A stretch of DNA of 64,000 nt from Monilinia fructicola (lineage: Eukaryota; Ascomycota; Leotiomycetes; Helotiales; Sclerotiniaceae): positions 1,707,001 to 1,771,000 of the forward strand of contig VICG01000005.1 in NCBI GenBank assembly GCA_008692225.1, written 5' to 3'. Numbering within the stretch: position 1 is the first letter of the stretch; every line of letters begins with the position of its first letter. Below, in pieces: positions 11,201-21,883 of this stretch. A program made the translations under genes and the position numbers. The notes beneath the pieces were generated by a model. The model saw nothing but the letters and a program-made list of their open reading frames with translations. It ran no database searches and was not told the origin of the DNA.

Positions 11201-13931
11201 ATGAGTTCACAGCCCAGCATGAGTCGCTCGCAAACTCCCGTATCCAAACCGCGTACCAGTGCTCCCTCTTCTCCCCCGAGGAGCCTGACAATGAACAATT
11301 CCCCGAGTTCGACATGAATTTTGCCACCGAAGAGGAAAAGAAAATATTTGAAGAAGAGGAGAAAGCACGCATAGCAAACTCAAAGGCAGAAGAAAGAAGA
11401 AGAAAAGCAATTGCGCGAAAGAGAGCGGAGCGCAATGAGTCTAAGGCAGAGCGTGAAGCCAAAGCGAAACAATTGGATGAATTACTGAGCAAGAGCGCTG
11501 CATTTGGAGAAGTGTTGGTCGGAAAGACGAGGGTTCTGGGACGAGTAGGGAGTGGAATGGATGGGAAGGCATTGGGCGAACATGACTTGACGATGGCAGA
11601 GCAGCCCAAATGTATGGTGGGTGGAACGATGCGAGAATACCAGCTGGAGGGTTTGACGTGGATGTATGAGATTTGTATACAAGGAATGTCTGGAATCCTG
11701 GCAGATGAAATGGGCCTGGGAAAGACGATTCAGACGATTTCGCTTATTGCTTTACTGAGAGAGAAGGAGAATTATTTGGGTCCGCATTTGATTATTGCAC
11801 CATTGAGTACACTTTCAAATTGGATTGAGGAATTTCAAAAATGGACGCCGAGTGTGCCTGTCTTGTTATACCATGGCACACCGCCACAACGAAAAGAGCT
11901 CTTTCGCACTCAGATGATGAAGCATATCAAGGGTGGTCGTCCTAACGAAAAGTTTCCTGTTGTCTGTACGAGTCCAGAGATCGTTCTGCGGGACCATGCG
12001 GATCTTTCAAAGATCAATTGGGAATTCATTATCATTGTGAGTTTCATTTTCATAACACTATTTCAATAACTGACACACAATATAGGATGAGGGTCACCGA
12101 ATGAAGAATTCTGAGTCTAAATTGTTCCAAACACTGAGAACCTTTACATCTGCTACTCGTCTCTTGATCACTGGAACACCATTACAGAACAATCTAAAAG
12201 AGCTCTGGTCACTACTAAACTTCCTTTTGCCTACAATATTCACGCAATGGGAGATGTTCGAAAGTTGGTTCGATTTCAGTGATTTACAAGATGAGGAAGG
12301 GACTGAGGATTTTATTGCTGATCAAATGAAACAAGACTTGGTCAAGAAAATGCACCTGATTCTTCAACCATTGTTGTTGCGACGAGTGAAGGCTGATGTT
12401 GAGCACATGCTTCCGAAAAAGCGAGAATACGTGCTTTATGCCCCAATGACAAAGGAGCAGATGGAGTTGTATAACAAGATTGGTGATAAGACCGCTGACC
12501 TGCGGAAGTATCTGGAAGAAAAAGTGGTAGAAAGACTGACAGGTATCAAAAACATCAAGGAAGAATCCAGCAAGTCAGTTGAAGCTACTGTCAAAGTTGA
12601 AGCAACTTCAGAAGACTCTGACAGCGAAGACGATAAACCATTGGCAATCCGAAGTAAAAGCAACAAGGCTGCTTCACAGCCTACTCCAGCTCCAAAAAAT
12701 GCGTTCCAACAAATGATGGGAAAGAGAAAGCCAGGCAGACCATCTAAAAATAAAGTTGAAGCCCCTTCACCAGCCCCCTCTGTCGAAAGTGGAAAGTCTG
12801 GCAGAAAACGGAAGATAATTGAAGATTCGCTTTCCTTGAAAACCAACAAATCTGCAAAATCTAGTCGGACTGCTTCTCCTGCTGTCAGTATTCGCAGTCG
12901 AGACTCGCGGAGTAGAAGAGTCTACGAAGAAGCCGATGCATCTGAGGAGGATGAGCTCAGTGATGATGAATTTTGAGACGAAACTTGCAGCGGAATATGC
13001 TGAAAAAGAGGAGGCAGAACTTAAGCACAAGAACCAAAACGAAGATGAAACGACGAAAATTTTGGAACTTGCAAGAAAGGAAATTTCTAGTAAAAAGCTA
13101 GGAAATCCTGTCATGCAAATGAGATTGGTTTGCAATTCTCCTCTGAACTTCTATAACCCTTGGTCGGCAGACTCTGGTATCCCATTTAACGAAACTCTCG
13201 TGACGTCTTCTGGAAAAATGCTACTTCTTGATCGACTTCTCCCATCACTATTTTCTCGCGGCCACAAGGTTCTTATATTTTCACAGTTCAAAACACAACT
13301 AGACATCCTCGAAGATTACGCTCGTGAATTGCGAAATTGGAGAGTATGTCGAATTGATGGAAGCGTTGCACAAGACTTCCGCCGTCAGCAAATCAAGGAA
13401 TTCAACGAGGACCCAGATTTCAAATTGTTTCTCCTATCAACCAGAGCTGGTGGACAAGGAATCAATCTCGCAAGTGCTGATACAGTAATACTTTTCGACA
13501 GTGATTGGAATCCACAACAAGATCTCCAAGCTCAAGATCGTGCCCATCGCATCGGCCAAACCAAACCCGTCATCGTATTCCGTCTCGCTACCAAGGGTAC
13601 CGTCGAAGAGGACTTGCTTATGAGTGCCGATGCAAAACGTAGACTGGAAAAGTTGGTTATCAAGAAAGGAGGATTCAAAACCATGGGTCAAAAAATGGAC
13701 ACTAAAGAAGGAATGAGTGCTGATGCGTTGAGAGCGCTATTGTTGAAAGATGGGGAGGTATATACTTGCAAAGAAGATGATGAGATTTTGACGGAGGAAG
13801 ATTTAGACACGTTATGTGATAGGAGTGAGAGTGCTTACGAGAGGGCAGAGAAGGGGTTGGGAAATAAGGATGCCTTCAAAATCGTGGAGACGAAAGCAGG
13901 AGGGTTGATGACGAGCATGGAGGGGAGATAG
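11201..13931 (+). CDS. IRC5: SNF2-family chromatin remodelling ATPase, IRC5/HELLS(LSH) type, two frame breaks
   Basis: ATP-dependent chromatin remodeller of the Lsh/HELLS-Irc5 subfamily, linked to heterochromatin, DNA methylation or genome stability in other organisms. Exons 11201-12036 and 12086-13931, intron 49 bp. Domains: acidic/basic coiled coil ([19 protein letters not shown]); N-terminal helicase lobe with [11 protein letters not shown], Walker [17 protein letters not shown] (the DEGH box lies directly after the intron) and [16 protein letters not shown]; a lysine/Ser-rich insertion with AT-hook-like [10 protein letters not shown]-terminal lobe with [24 protein letters not shown] and [12 protein letters not shown]. 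Two frame breaks: at the C5 run 11273-11277 the frame must change to reach [12 protein letters not shown] and MNFATEEE, and at the T4 run 12971-12974 an extra T ends the frame just after [10 protein letters not shown]. All helicase motifs are otherwise intact. The subfamily is inferred from overall layout. Confidence 0.9.
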
Positions 13932-14345
13932 GGCTGGGATGCCTAGCTGTGTATGATAGGGAAGTGGATAAACATTTTATTGATTGGGTGAACATGGCGT
14001 TGGTGGCAAGCGCTACTGTTATTGTTTGTATTAGATTTGTATTACGGTATCATGAAATAACGTCGGGTCACATGTAGAGTTTACGCGGTAGAAATAGAGA
14101 CTCATTTTGAATATGCAATCACATTGCTTTATACAGTACAACATCAAACATCAGTTCATCATGTCATTCTATATCTTCTCGTACGGTATAAAACCTACTG
14201 TCGTATTAGGTTTTCCCTTGTATTAATGTACGGTTTTTCAAATGAAACGGCTTCGTACTGGGGATATATATCTGCTTTATGACTGGCAATTCAACATCCC
14301 ACAATTTGATCGAAACTAACTCGCAAGGAAGGAAAAACCGGCAAA
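13932..14345. other. Intergenic spacer
   Basis: 414 bp between the SNF2 gene and a small membrane-protein gene; AT-rich, no open frame of note. A GGAAGGAAAAACCGG purine stretch precedes the next ATG. Nothing else seen. Confidence 0.4.
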
Positions 14346-14753
14346 ATGAAACACCTCTTCTTCTGGCTTCTCTTAACCACCGCATGTTGTCTCATTACAA
14401 TACACATCTTCTCTCTCAGTCTCCAACCATCTCAAATAAGACCTAACGCCCTTCGTCTAATCACCTCGAGGGCTTCATCATCATTTTCGGAAGCAACATT
14501 GAGCATCAGGGAAGAAGAAACGCAGACAGACGATGTCACTGCAAAAGCAACTACACACACTGCGACAGCCGCTACTAGACAGGCACAAACACAAACACCA
14601 GCACCAGCAAGAAAACACCGGTACGGATTTACGCTTGCGATAAGAGAGCTGATGCTCGTGGTCACGGTTGCAAATCCGATGTTTCTTGGGGGAGTTATCG
14701 GGATGGCTATTGTGTTCTTCAAGTTCGTGTATGGAGAGCGGGTTGCGGGCTAA
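14346..14753 (+). CDS. Small two-TM protein, unknown function
   Basis: Single-exon 135-aa frame with ATG in good context (GGCAAAATGA). N-terminal hydrophobic segment at residues 3-25 (HLFFWLLLTTACCLITIHIF) could be a signal peptide or anchor. The middle is Thr/Ala/Gln-rich (TAKATTHTATAATRQAQTQT). A second hydrophobic segment near the C-terminus (NPMFLGGVIGMAIVFFKFVY) ends with a short tail. No family recognised. It is supported mainly by the signal/TM-linker-TM layout, while the long antisense frame over the same interval is a shadow. Could be a small organellar or ER membrane protein. Confidence 0.5.
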   Translation: MKHLFFWLLLTTACCLITIHIFSLSLQPSQIRPNALRLITSRASSSFSEATLSIREEETQTDDVTAKATTHTATAATRQAQTQTPAPARKHRYGFTLAIRELMLVVTVANPMFLGGVIGMAIVFFKFVYGERVAG

Positions 14754-15779
14754 AGAAGTGGTGTGAGCGGTATGGAAAGCGTGCTCTGAGATTCGATTGG
14801 GTGGATTTGGGGTGGGGGGAAGCTATTTTGCGGTGAAAAGCGTTATGGGATGGGATGGGATTTGAATACCAAGGTCGTACTTGATGTCACTCATTTTTCT
14901 ACTATCAGATGGCTCAATGTTAGCAGTATTCTCACTCATATCACTAGAGACATTCAGCCAGTTTCCTTTCATTTGAATAGTTTATGATAAGCATAGTCTA
15001 TGAATATGGTATATCAGTTCAAAGGCATCGAGCTAATTCTAATATTTCTCACATTGGTGGGGATATAAATAGTATAGTATACACTGATTAGGTTTATCAG
15101 GCTAATTCTACAAATAGCCTTATGATAAGTCCCGTGACCAGCCCCCCTTTTCGCTATATTAGGTTAATTTGATGAAAATGAAATGGGTCTGTGGATTTCA
15201 TAGTTGCATCTCGGGGACTTGTTTCGAGAGTGAATTGATCGCTACTATGAAATTTTCTATTCAAAACCGTTAGTAGCTCCCTAGATGTCTCTGCTATGTG
15301 AATGTGATAATTAATTAGACTTGAGAAATTAGTCCCTCCTTCCCACTTTTTATTTTCGAGAGAGATACGTGGTTATGTTGTGAAGCCAAACTAGACTCGA
15401 AGTTGGATCTAGAATTATGTGTATCGCGAGACATATCCTTGCGTGAAGTTAGGGCTAGGGTTCTCTTCACAAGTCATGGATTAGTTGATCTCTCCATGCA
15501 AACAAAGTTGTTGCCCAATGACGGGTGAAGAGAAACTTTAAGTGTTGAGACAGCAACAGATGTTCATGCTCATGGGGTAGAAAATACGAACCAGCGGGTT
15601 GGTATTGGCTTGAGACGAATTTCAATGTAAGTATTACAGTAGCTAAGAAATGATCTAAATAAAGTTTTAGACCCCAGATCCTTGAACCTACTGCTTATAA
15701 GCTCTTCTAGCATGTTGGCGGCGGTTTTGAAAAGTCTTTAACTATGATTTGTGCTTTACTAGTACTATATATCTATCTA
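14754..15779. other. Gene-free flank leading into the repeat island
   Basis: About 1 kb of moderately AT-rich, unique-looking sequence with no credible ORF. It borders the TA-flanked MITE at 15780. Nothing else recognised. Confidence 0.45.
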
Positions 15780-16032
15780 CTTGGCGTTGTTTTGGGTCAA
15801 TGCCGGGCTAAAAATTAACTAAAAATGAAATTTATTTTAAAAAAATTATAATAAATTAATAAATCTACTAAAAATTATAAATAATGCTTTATAGTATTAT
15901 TAAATTAAAAAATAGATGTTTAATATATTTAAATTCTTAAAAATAAAAGTTTTATAATATATATAAAAAGAATTTAAAAGATATACTATTTTATAGATTT
16001 TTAGCCCGGTATTAACCCAAAACAACACTAAG
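15780..16032. mobile_element. 253-bp MITE with ~33-bp terminal inverted repeats and TA target duplication
   Basis: Left end starts CTTGGCGTTGTTTTGGGT; right end is the reverse complement with a few transitions, ending ACCCAAAACAACACTAAG. The inverted match covers about 33 bp at each end (15780-15812 and 16000-16032). The element is flanked by TA at 15778-15779 and 16033-16034, the signature of Tc1/mariner-type insertion. The interior (about 187 bp) is almost pure A/T with no ORF, so it is a non-autonomous copy. Differences between the two TIRs are mostly C/T or G/A, consistent with RIP. Confidence 0.8.
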
Positions 16033-16884
16033 TATTATGACATAGTGGATGCTCTAACCTAGTCACCCAACATCGGTGTGGGATTATCTCGGTACATACG
16101 TCATGGGATTCATGAGATTGTCATGCGCGGTAGTTTCCAGACAACCTTAGCAAAGACGATCTCACGAAGGAATCATATGCATTAATCCTAAGCTAGGCAA
16201 GGCAAGCTTTAGCGAGGTGGTCTGCAGTGTATCACCCTCCCGAATCTCCGGGGGCCGGGGATTCGGCCCGGGCTAAAGCCTGATCTCCAAGGCTAAATCT
16301 TAATGTGGGAGAGCCTATATGTTTCGCGTACAAGTTCGAGCTAGTTTGGCTACAAGATTCGCTAAATAATCCTCGTTCTTTTTAATAGATTATCTAGAGC
16401 CTTCGTATCGAAATCCGTAGAAAAGTTACTTAAAATAAATAAGATACTCTATATTTAATAAATAATAATATAATAGAATATATAAATATTAAAAATTTAA
16501 TAACAAATTAGAGATTTATATTAATATTAAATAGTTTAATGAATATTATAATTAAACTTATCGAATTCTATTAAATAATAAAATAAAAACTATATTTTAA
16601 ATAGCTTATTTTAGAATTTAATATCTTTATTAATACTTAAAATATATATTAATAAAATTAAAAATATAAGAAAATTTACAAGTTTTAAAAGAGTAAATTC
16701 GTTTATTTAAATTATATAAGTATTTTTTTATTAAAAATTTAGATTTTTTACTTTTTATAAAATTTAAAATTACTAATTTTATAATATTATTATTCTTTTA
16801 AAAATAATTTTTATAATATAAAAACTTTATAAAAAGATATTAAAATACTAAATCTAATATATATATAAATTATATGTAAGAAGG

Positions 16885-18814
16885 TGTCATGGGGGGAGTG
16901 GGAGCCTGAAGCATCCATCGAGCTAAGGGCTATATATATAGCTCCTCCCTTATAATTAGCTCTTCTTTTCTCTTTATAGTTTATAATCTTAATGAAGTTA
17001 TTTAATATCCTATAATCTTTTATTTTATTTTGTGATAGAGTAAACTATTTATTAATAAGTGTAGCCCATCGAATAAATTACAAACTTTAATATATATTAA
17101 ATATATTAAAAGTATTGTTACTAGCTTTTAATAAGCACTCTGTTATTGGTTTTTAATAAACACCTTGTTACTGATTTCTAATGAGCATTTGATGTTAAAA
17201 ATATAATTTTAACGATTATATGAATATCAATGTTATATAATATATATAATTGATTTAGCTTTTAATAAATATTAATATAACATTAAAGCATAATTATAAA
17301 TAATTTTTAATAAATATTTAAATTTCAATACTATATTATATTATAGTAAATTTCTGGTTTTTAAAAAGTATTTAAGAGCATTATATTTATAGTTAGCTTT
17401 GCTTTTTTTTTTTAACTTCTTCTTTAGCTTTTTTTTGGCTTTGGTTTTTTTTTTAGCTCTTTCCTATTACCGGCTTTTAAAGGGTACTTTACTTCTTTCA
17501 TTAATAGCTTTTTAAAAATACCCTATTAATAACTCTTTAAAAACATTTTATTAATAACTTTTTAAAAGCACTTTATTAATAACTCTTTAAAAACACTCTA
17601 TTAATAGTTTTTTTAAGAACACTTTATATTTAAAGTTTTTGGCTTTTTAAGAGCACTTCTATTAATAGCTTTTGAAGAATATTTTTATTTTCAATATTAA
17701 TAGTTTTTAAAGAGTATTTTTATTTTTAATGTTTTTGGTTTTTCAAAAGTATTCTTATATTTTACAGTTTTGGCTTTTAATAAATACTTTATATTCGAAG
17801 TTTTCGGCTTTTTAAAAAACACTTTTGTTAATAATTTTTTAAAAAGTATTTTTATATTCGAAGTTTTTAACTTTTTAAAAGTATTTATATATTTAAAGTT
17901 TTTAGCTTTTTAAAAGTACTTTATATTTAAAGTTTTTAGTTCTTTAAAAGTATTTCTGTTAATAATTCTTAAAAAGCATTCTTATTTTCGATATTAATAG
18001 CTCTTGAAGAATATTTTTATTTTCGATGTTTTCGACTCTTCAAAAGCATTCTTATATTCTATAGTTTCGGCTTTCAATAAGCATTTTATATTTAAAATTT
18101 TCGGCTCTTCAAAAGTACCCCTATTAATAGTTTTTAAAAAACATTCTTATATTCGAAGTTTTTAGCTCTTTAAAAGTATTCTTATATTCAACAATTTTCG
18201 GCTTTTTAAGAGCATCCCTATTAATAGCTCTCGAAGAGCATTCTAATCTTTAATATTAATAGTTTTTGAAGAGTATTTTTATATATAACGGTTTCGGTTT
18301 TTTAAGAGCATTTTATATTCGAAATTTTTGGCTTTTAATAAGTATCTTATATTCGATAATTTTTAGCTTTTTAAAAAACACCCCTATTAATAGCTTTCGA
18401 AAAGCATTTTTATATTCGAAGTTTTTGATTCTTAAAAAGCATTCTAATATTCAACAGTTTTAGCTTTTAAAAAGTATTTTATATTTAAAAGTTTTAGTTT
18501 TCAATAAGTATTTTTATTTTTTATTTTTTCGGTTTTTAGCGAACACATTATTTTTAATGTTTTCAGCTCTTAAGGAGCACCTTATTAATAGCTTTTAATA
18601 AGCATCAATGAATAATTTCACCTAGAGATAAAAGGCAAAAGAAGGAAGAATGTAAAAAAGTGCTATGGGGGGAGTAGAAATCTAAGGCATTCATTAAGCT
18701 AAAGGCTATATATATAGTTCCTCCCTTATAATTAGCTCTTCTTTTCTCTTTATAATTTATAACCTTAATAAAGCTATTCAATGCCCTATAGTCTCTCGTT
18801 CCACTTCGTGACAT
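16885..18814 (+). mobile_element. ~1.9-kb LTR-bounded non-coding element (TRIM-like)
   Basis: Direct repeats of about 150 bp bound the element: 16885 to about 17035, starting TGTCATGGGGGGAGTGGGAG, and about 18660-18814, starting TGCTATGGGGGGAGTAG and ending TTCGTGACA. Both contain GGCTATATATATAG and CCTCCCTTATAATTAGCTCT. Ends TG..CA fit LTRs. A purine-rich tract with AAAAGGCAAAAGAAGGAAGA (18631-18650) sits just before the 3' LTR, as a polypurine tract would. The interior has no coding capacity and consists almost entirely of short palindromic units. It seems inserted into another repeat, an intact copy of which lies at about 22365-22530. No clear target duplication was identified. Confidence 0.65.
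17120..18605. repeat. Array of degenerate short palindromic units inside the LTR-bounded element
   Basis: About 1.5 kb made of units roughly 30-45 bp long. Each contains an imperfect palindrome of the form AGCTTTTAAAAAGCA or AGCTCTTGAAGAGCA, separated by spacers such as CTATTAATA or TTATATTCGAAGTTTTTGG. Some 35-45 units can be counted by eye; spacing is irregular. Variants differ by C/T and G/A changes. No ORF. A related, less AT-rich version lies at 20360-20830. Confidence 0.7.
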
Positions 18815-18984
18815 TATATAAAATTATATTAAAATAATATTAAGTAATTATAGGTTTTATATTCGCCTATACCTCTTTTAAAACGCGCTCGAGTATATAA
18901 AATTTTATTTAATTTATAACGTTCGTTATAAAAGGAGATAAGAACGGCGTCGACGTATTAATAAAAGAAATATAATTAGCGTAG

Positions 18985-20040
18985 TTAATGTAACGAATAT
19001 CACGTGCCTTAAACACGTGATATCTCATCACGCTAAGCGATACTATATATATAAAAGATCTTTAAGTCCTTTAAAGATCTTTTTTCTTTTTAGCTTTCTT
19101 ATTTTAGTTAATTAATCTTTATTAATTTTCTTTAGTATATAATCGTAATAATTAATATTTTAATAGGAGTAATATAACTAGTATAGTCTATAAATAAATA
19201 GATTAGATAAACTTAATAAAGAGTAGCTTTATTACGATTTATATTTTCTATTAATAAGGTATATAATTTATAACTATTTAAAGGATTTTATTACGATTAT
19301 ATATTAAAGCAAATTAATAAAGATTAATTAATTAAAATAAGAAAACTAAAAGAAAAAGATTTCTAAAAGATCTCTTTTATATATACTATATTACTTAGTT
19401 TAAGATTAGTTTAAACTAAGGTAAATATAATAAGATATTATATATTTAAATATATAATATTCGTTATGGATTTTAATAAATTCTTTAATAGGTTTTAATA
19501 TATAAACTAGCCTTTACTATACTAATCTTATATATTTAAGTATAAGAAATTATTAACGTAAATTTTCTAGTTTATAGCTTAAGCGAACTAGAGAATAAAT
19601 TATTACAATTATATACTAAAGCGAATTAATAAAGGTTAATTAACTAAAATAAAAAAGCTAAAAAAAGAAAAGATCTTTAAGGAATTTAAAGATCTCTTAT
19701 ATATATAAATATCGCTTAACGTAATAAGATATCACATGCTTTAGACACGTGATATTCGTTATATAAATACTTAAAAAGGAGATAAAAGCTTTTAAAATAT
19801 ATAATTCGTCTTTATATTTTTTATTATATTAATAAGTAAAGGGTTAAATATAACGAAGATTATATACCTTAGATATATAATATTTAATTACGCTTACTTT
19901 AGTTTAAGCTAATCTTAAACTAAGTAATCCTATATATAAAAGAGATCTCTTAAATATCTTTTTTTTAACTTTCTTATTCTAATTAATTAATCTTTATTAA
20001 CTTACTCTAGTATATAATTATAATATTAAGTAGACTTATA
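18985..20040. mobile_element. Four degenerate LTR-like copies in both orientations
   Basis: A second family, whose cleanest end is TGTCACGATTACATACTAAA at 20876, occurs here as degraded copies: about 18985-19160 (-), 19285-19425 (+), 19600-19760 (+) and 19850-20035 (-). They share a core with TTAATTAA, AAGAAAGCTAAAAAG, AGATCTTTAAAG and TATATATAGTATCGCTTA; two end with a CACGTGATATTCGTTA-type segment. No internal coding region is visible, so these are likely solo LTRs or MITE-like remnants. They overlap the general RIP-like island. Confidence 0.6.
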
Positions 20041-20127
20041 ATACTTATAAAATTATATTAAGCGAAAGGCCTTTTTATATTAAAATATATTTATTCTATT
20101 TAAAACTTTTATATATTTATAAGAAGG

Positions 20128-20875
20128 TATTATAGAGGGAGTAGGGGCCTAAGGTAAACCTATAGAGTTAAAGGGTATATATATAACTCCTTTCTTATAA
20201 TTAGGTTTTTCTTCTCTTTTTAGTTTATAATATTAATAAAACTATTTAATACCTTATAATCTTTCGTTCTAGTTTATAATAGAGTAAACTATTTACTAAT
20301 GAGTATAGCCTATTGAATAAGATATAAGCTTTAATATATATAAATATTCTAAAAGTATTATTATCGGCTTTTAACGAGTATATTAACTTCTAGTAAGTAC
20401 TCTAATTCCTAACGAGCGTAGTGTTAAAAGCATATCTTTAACGATTATACGAATATTAATACTATATAGAATATAACTAATCCGGCTTCTAATAAGTATT
20501 AATATAACGTTAAAGCATAGCTATATATATAGCTCCTAACGAGCATACAAATTCCAAGACTATATTATATTATAGCTAATTCCGGCTTCTAACGAGCACC
20601 CCAGCTTCTAATAAGCATCTAAAAGCATTATATTTAAAGCCTGGTTTGCTCCTTCCTAATCCTGACTTCTCCCTTGGCTCCTTCCTATTCTTAACTCCTC
20701 TATTAGCTCCTACCGTTAATAACTCTCGAAAAGCACCCCTGTTTCCGATATTTTTAGCTCTCGAAGAGCACCTCTATTTTCAACGTTTTCAGCTCCTAAA
20801 AAGCACCCTATTAATAGCTCTCGAAGACTATAGACGAATGGTCTTACCCGGGGGTAAAAGGCAAAAGGTGTCACG
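20128..20875 (+). mobile_element. Truncated second copy of the LTR/palindrome-array element
   Basis: Starts with an LTR-like block matching 16885 onward (GAGGGAGTAGGGGCCTAAGG, TATATATATAACTCC), continues with the same post-LTR sequence (GAGTAAACTATTTACTAATG) and then an array of palindromic units (GCTCTCGAAGAGCACC, GCTCCTAAAAAGCACC). It ends with GGGGGTAAAAGGCAAAAGG at 20857-20875, the counterpart of the polypurine tract of the other copy, but no 3' LTR follows; instead a different LTR family begins at 20876. The 3' part (20580-20870) is distinctly richer in G/C than the other copy, so it approximates the unmutated form. Confidence 0.6.
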
Positions 20876-20900
20876 ATTACATACTAAAGCGAGTTAATGG
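20876..20900 (+). mobile_element. Left end of an LTR-like repeat, interrupted
   Basis: TGTCACGATTACATACTAAA followed by GCGAGTTAAT is the best-preserved start of the second LTR family. Homology stops at about 20900. The matching right part (AAAGATTAGTTAATTAGAA onward) resumes at about 21797, so roughly 0.9 kb including a satellite and a MITE may have been inserted, although deletion and juxtaposition of two copies is also possible. Confidence 0.5.
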
Positions 20901-21150
20901 ATTCGAAGAATCTTAGTTCATCAATTTGTTGTGTTATGTGATTATTATACCTGTACTATAGAAGGTTCAAAATGCAAAAACACGAACCTTAAATCCTTAG
21001 CGGCTCTCGTATGATTGGTCATAAGTATTCCGCGAAAATTTTAATTGGTCGATCATTAGTAAGCATAAAACCTTAAATTTTTAATACCGACATTCCGTTT
21101 TGCTTCGGAGCTAAATTATTCCGGCTATTCCATTTCGGCCCATTCCATTT

Positions 21151-21402
21151 CGAATAATAAATAATAAATAATAAATAATAAATAATAAATAATAAATAAT
21201 AAATAATAAATAATAAATAATAAATAATAAATAATAAATAATAAATAATAATAAATAATAAATAATAAATAATAAAATAATAAATAATAAATAATAAATA
21301 ATAAATAATAAATAATAAATAATAAATAATAAATAAATAATAATATAATAAATAATAAATAATAAATAATAAATAATAAATAATAAATAATAAATAATAA
21401 AT
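21151..21402. repeat. Heptanucleotide satellite (AATAATA)n
   Basis: About 250 bp of tandem AATAATA units, roughly 35 copies, with a few interruptions (one-base slips near 21250, 21275 and 21338). GC-free. Lies in the AT-rich island between two transposon remnants. Confidence 0.9.
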
Positions 21403-21599
21403 ATATTTAAAAAGATAAAAAGAGATATAAAAATAGAAAGAGGTATAAGAATATAATTTAATATTATTAATATATTTAATATAGAATATAATTAAAGAAA
21501 ATATATATTTTATAATATAAGAGTATTTATATTAGAATTAAGAAAGTAGAAAAATAATATTTAATAGTAAAGGATACTAAAAATAATTTCTTTCTTTAA

Positions 21600-21600
<1 letters not shown>

Positions 21601-21640
<40 letters not shown>
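21601..21640. repeat. (ATT)n microsatellite
   Basis: About 13 tandem ATT units directly abutting the left end of the next MITE; the last TA of the run serves as its left target-site copy. Confidence 0.85.
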
Positions 21641-21641
<1 letters not shown>

Positions 21642-21795
21642 TAGCACTCGCGGAAAATAAATTTTTAGATTATGGATTCGTAGAATTTTATTAGCCTCGA
21701 ACGAAGTGAGGATTGGGGGTTTGGGGGCTAGCCCCCATTAAGTAATAAAATTCGAAGAATCCATAGTCTGAAAATTTATTTTCCGCGAGTGCTAG
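21641..21795. mobile_element. 155-bp hairpin MITE with ~54-bp inverted repeats and TA duplication
   Basis: Begins CTAGCACTCGCGGAAAATAA and ends with its reverse complement (TTATTTTCCGCGAGTGCTAG). The inverted repeat covers about 54 bp on each side with a few mismatches, around a 45-bp loop that itself holds a smaller hairpin (GGGGGCTAGCCCCC at about 21723-21736). It is flanked by TA at 21639-21640 and 21796-21797. Short size, no ORF and near-palindromic form fit a foldback MITE. It is far less AT-rich than its surroundings, so it probably arrived after much of the RIP. Confidence 0.8.
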
Positions 21796-21796
21796 T

Positions 21797-21883
21797 AAAG
21801 ATTAGTTAATTAGAATAAGAAAGTTAAGAAAGAAAGAGATCTCTTTTCTATATAGTATCGCTTAGCGTGATATTTGTCACAAT
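21797..21883 (+). mobile_element. Right part of an LTR-like repeat ending TTGTCACA
   Basis: Starts AAAGATTAGTTAATTAGAAT, contains AAGAAAGAGATCTCTTTTC and TAGTATCGCTTAGCGTGATA, and ends TTTGTCACA. It matches the cores of the copies at 18985-20040 and, joined to 20876-20900, would give a TG..CA repeat of about 110 bp. Confidence 0.5.

Noticed and set aside
17120..18605. CRISPR-like array of regularly spaced palindromes
   Set aside because: Spacing is irregular, spacers are not unique, the setting is a eukaryotic RIP-like island bounded by LTR-like repeats, and there are no cas genes.
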